A stretch of 64,000 nt of DNA, taken from positions 1-64,000 of the forward strand of contig NZ_SEWX01000001.1 of assembly GCF_004307455.1 (NCBI RefSeq), read 5' to 3'. Within the stretch, counting starts at the first letter, position 1. Each line of letters opens with the position of its first letter. The position numbers and the translations under genes were made by a program. Below the pieces are notes generated by a model. It saw nothing but the letters and a program-made list of their open reading frames with translations. It did no database searches and was not told the origin of the DNA. This document shows positions 63,489 to 64,000 of the stretch, piece after piece. The DNA is from Aquirufa nivalisilvae. Lineage in GTDB: Bacteria; Bacteroidota; Bacteroidia; Cytophagales; Spirosomataceae.

Positions 63489-64000
63489 ATGCTAGACCGT
63501 TCCACACCCCCTCCTGCTTTCCCGATTGAATTAGTGAAATTTCCTACTGTTGGTGTATTTCATCTAAGTAATGGAATTCCCGTTTACTCCATCAATCTAG
63601 GAGAGCAACCTGTCTTCAAACTGGAAATTATTAGTCCAGCAGGATCAAAGTCTGGATCGAAAACTGGCTTAGCCAACATGGTAGCCAATCTGATGAAAAG
63701 AGGTACTCTTACTCATTCCGCTCAAGCAATACATGAAGCATTTGATTTCTTAGGTGCGTTTTGGGATATACAGGCCAATCTAGATAATGCCAATTTTTCT
63801 GTTTACGGCTTAAATAAACACTTTGAAGCTCTGATTCCATGGGTAGCGGAACTTCTCAAAGAAGCAACATTCAGCCAAGAAGAATTTGAAAAGGAAATTG
63901 CCATCGAGATCCAAAAAAACAAGTTGAATTGGCAAAAAACTTCATTCGCTGCTAGCCAGTTATTTCGTGGACAAATTTTCGGAAATCATGCCTATGGACG
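63489..64000 (+). CDS. M16 family peptidase-like protein, partial, no zinc motif
   Basis: The first 170 codons of a gene running off the right edge, starting ATG 12 bp after the porV terminator. GVFHLSNGIPVYSINLGEQPVFKLEII, SGSKTGLANMVANLMKRGT and EAFDFLGAFWDIQANLDN match the N-terminal domain of M16 (pitrilysin) proteins. Where active members have HxxEH, this one reads NMVAN, so zinc ligands and the catalytic Glu are missing: it should be the non-catalytic partner of a two-gene M16B pair. No signal peptide is visible. Confidence 0.8.
   Translation, partial: MLDRSTPPPAFPIELVKFPTVGVFHLSNGIPVYSINLGEQPVFKLEIISPAGSKSGSKTGLANMVANLMKRGTLTHSAQAIHEAFDFLGAFWDIQANLDNANFSVYGLNKHFEALIPWVAELLKEATFSQEEFEKEIAIEIQKNKLNWQKTSFAASQLFRGQIFGNHAYG

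Overview
The window is AT-rich chromosomal DNA from a Bacteroidota bacterium, most likely of the order Cytophagales. The reasons are: core promoters of the Bacteroidota type (TTTG, about 19-20 bp, then TAnnTTTG) in front of many genes; few Shine-Dalgarno sequences; a type IX secretion locus (porU-porV) plus a secreted protein with a C-terminal sorting domain; and many families typical of this phylum (DUF4295, DUF4301, DUF2480, DUF6702, DUF4175, short AtpC, long IspH). Species cannot be told from the sequence alone. Almost everything is core genome. No transposase, integrase, phage gene or CRISPR array was seen.

Layout. 0-6 kb: a stable-RNA promoter at the left edge, pseudouridine synthase, Rrf2 regulator, rpsL-rpsG, mannonate dehydratase, DUF4301 protein. 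6-16 kb: recQ, lon, and a minus-strand block nuoD - polyprenyl synthase / rhomboid - dxr - rseP - DUF6702. 16-26 kb: rpmG-DUF4295, ftsY, glnS, a T9SS cargo protein, a beta-propeller protein, era-der and the initiator tRNA. 26-35 kb: an orphan LytTR regulator, OmpA lipoprotein, MarR - acyl-CoA dehydrogenase, atpDC, a TPR membrane protein. 35-38 kb: a monocistronic rpsJ between two heptad-repeat hairpins, a glycosyltransferase, and a small accessory patch with an unknown gene and a parDE toxin-antitoxin pair. 38-47 kb: rpmH-rnpA-ctpA-tsaB-DUF2480, a DUF4175 protein, a fructosamine-kinase-like protein, ispH. 47-52 kb: two unknown genes, xth, a [2Fe-2S] ferredoxin-like protein, a small RecB/Cas4-like nuclease with a C-terminal clamp-binding motif, a HAD nucleotidase and a DEDD exonuclease. 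52-58 kb: nuoKLMN and gtrA-like. 58-64 kb: a low-complexity lipoprotein, SprT-like protease, porU, porV and the start of a non-catalytic M16 peptidase.

How the genes fit together. Two parts of respiratory complex I (nuoD alone, nuoKLMN) lie 36 kb apart, and the F1 genes atpDC stand alone. Dxr, IspH and the polyprenyl synthase belong to isoprenoid synthesis. PorU and PorV form the outer-membrane end of the type IX system that should process the secreted protein at 19.8 kb. The translation genes rpsL-rpsG, rpmG, rpsJ and rpmH are each in small separate units. The least understood material is the nuclease neighbourhood at 48.8-52.0 kb, the orphan LytTR gene with its paired direct repeats, and several palindromic intergenic repeats, two of which share a core and differ by compensatory changes.
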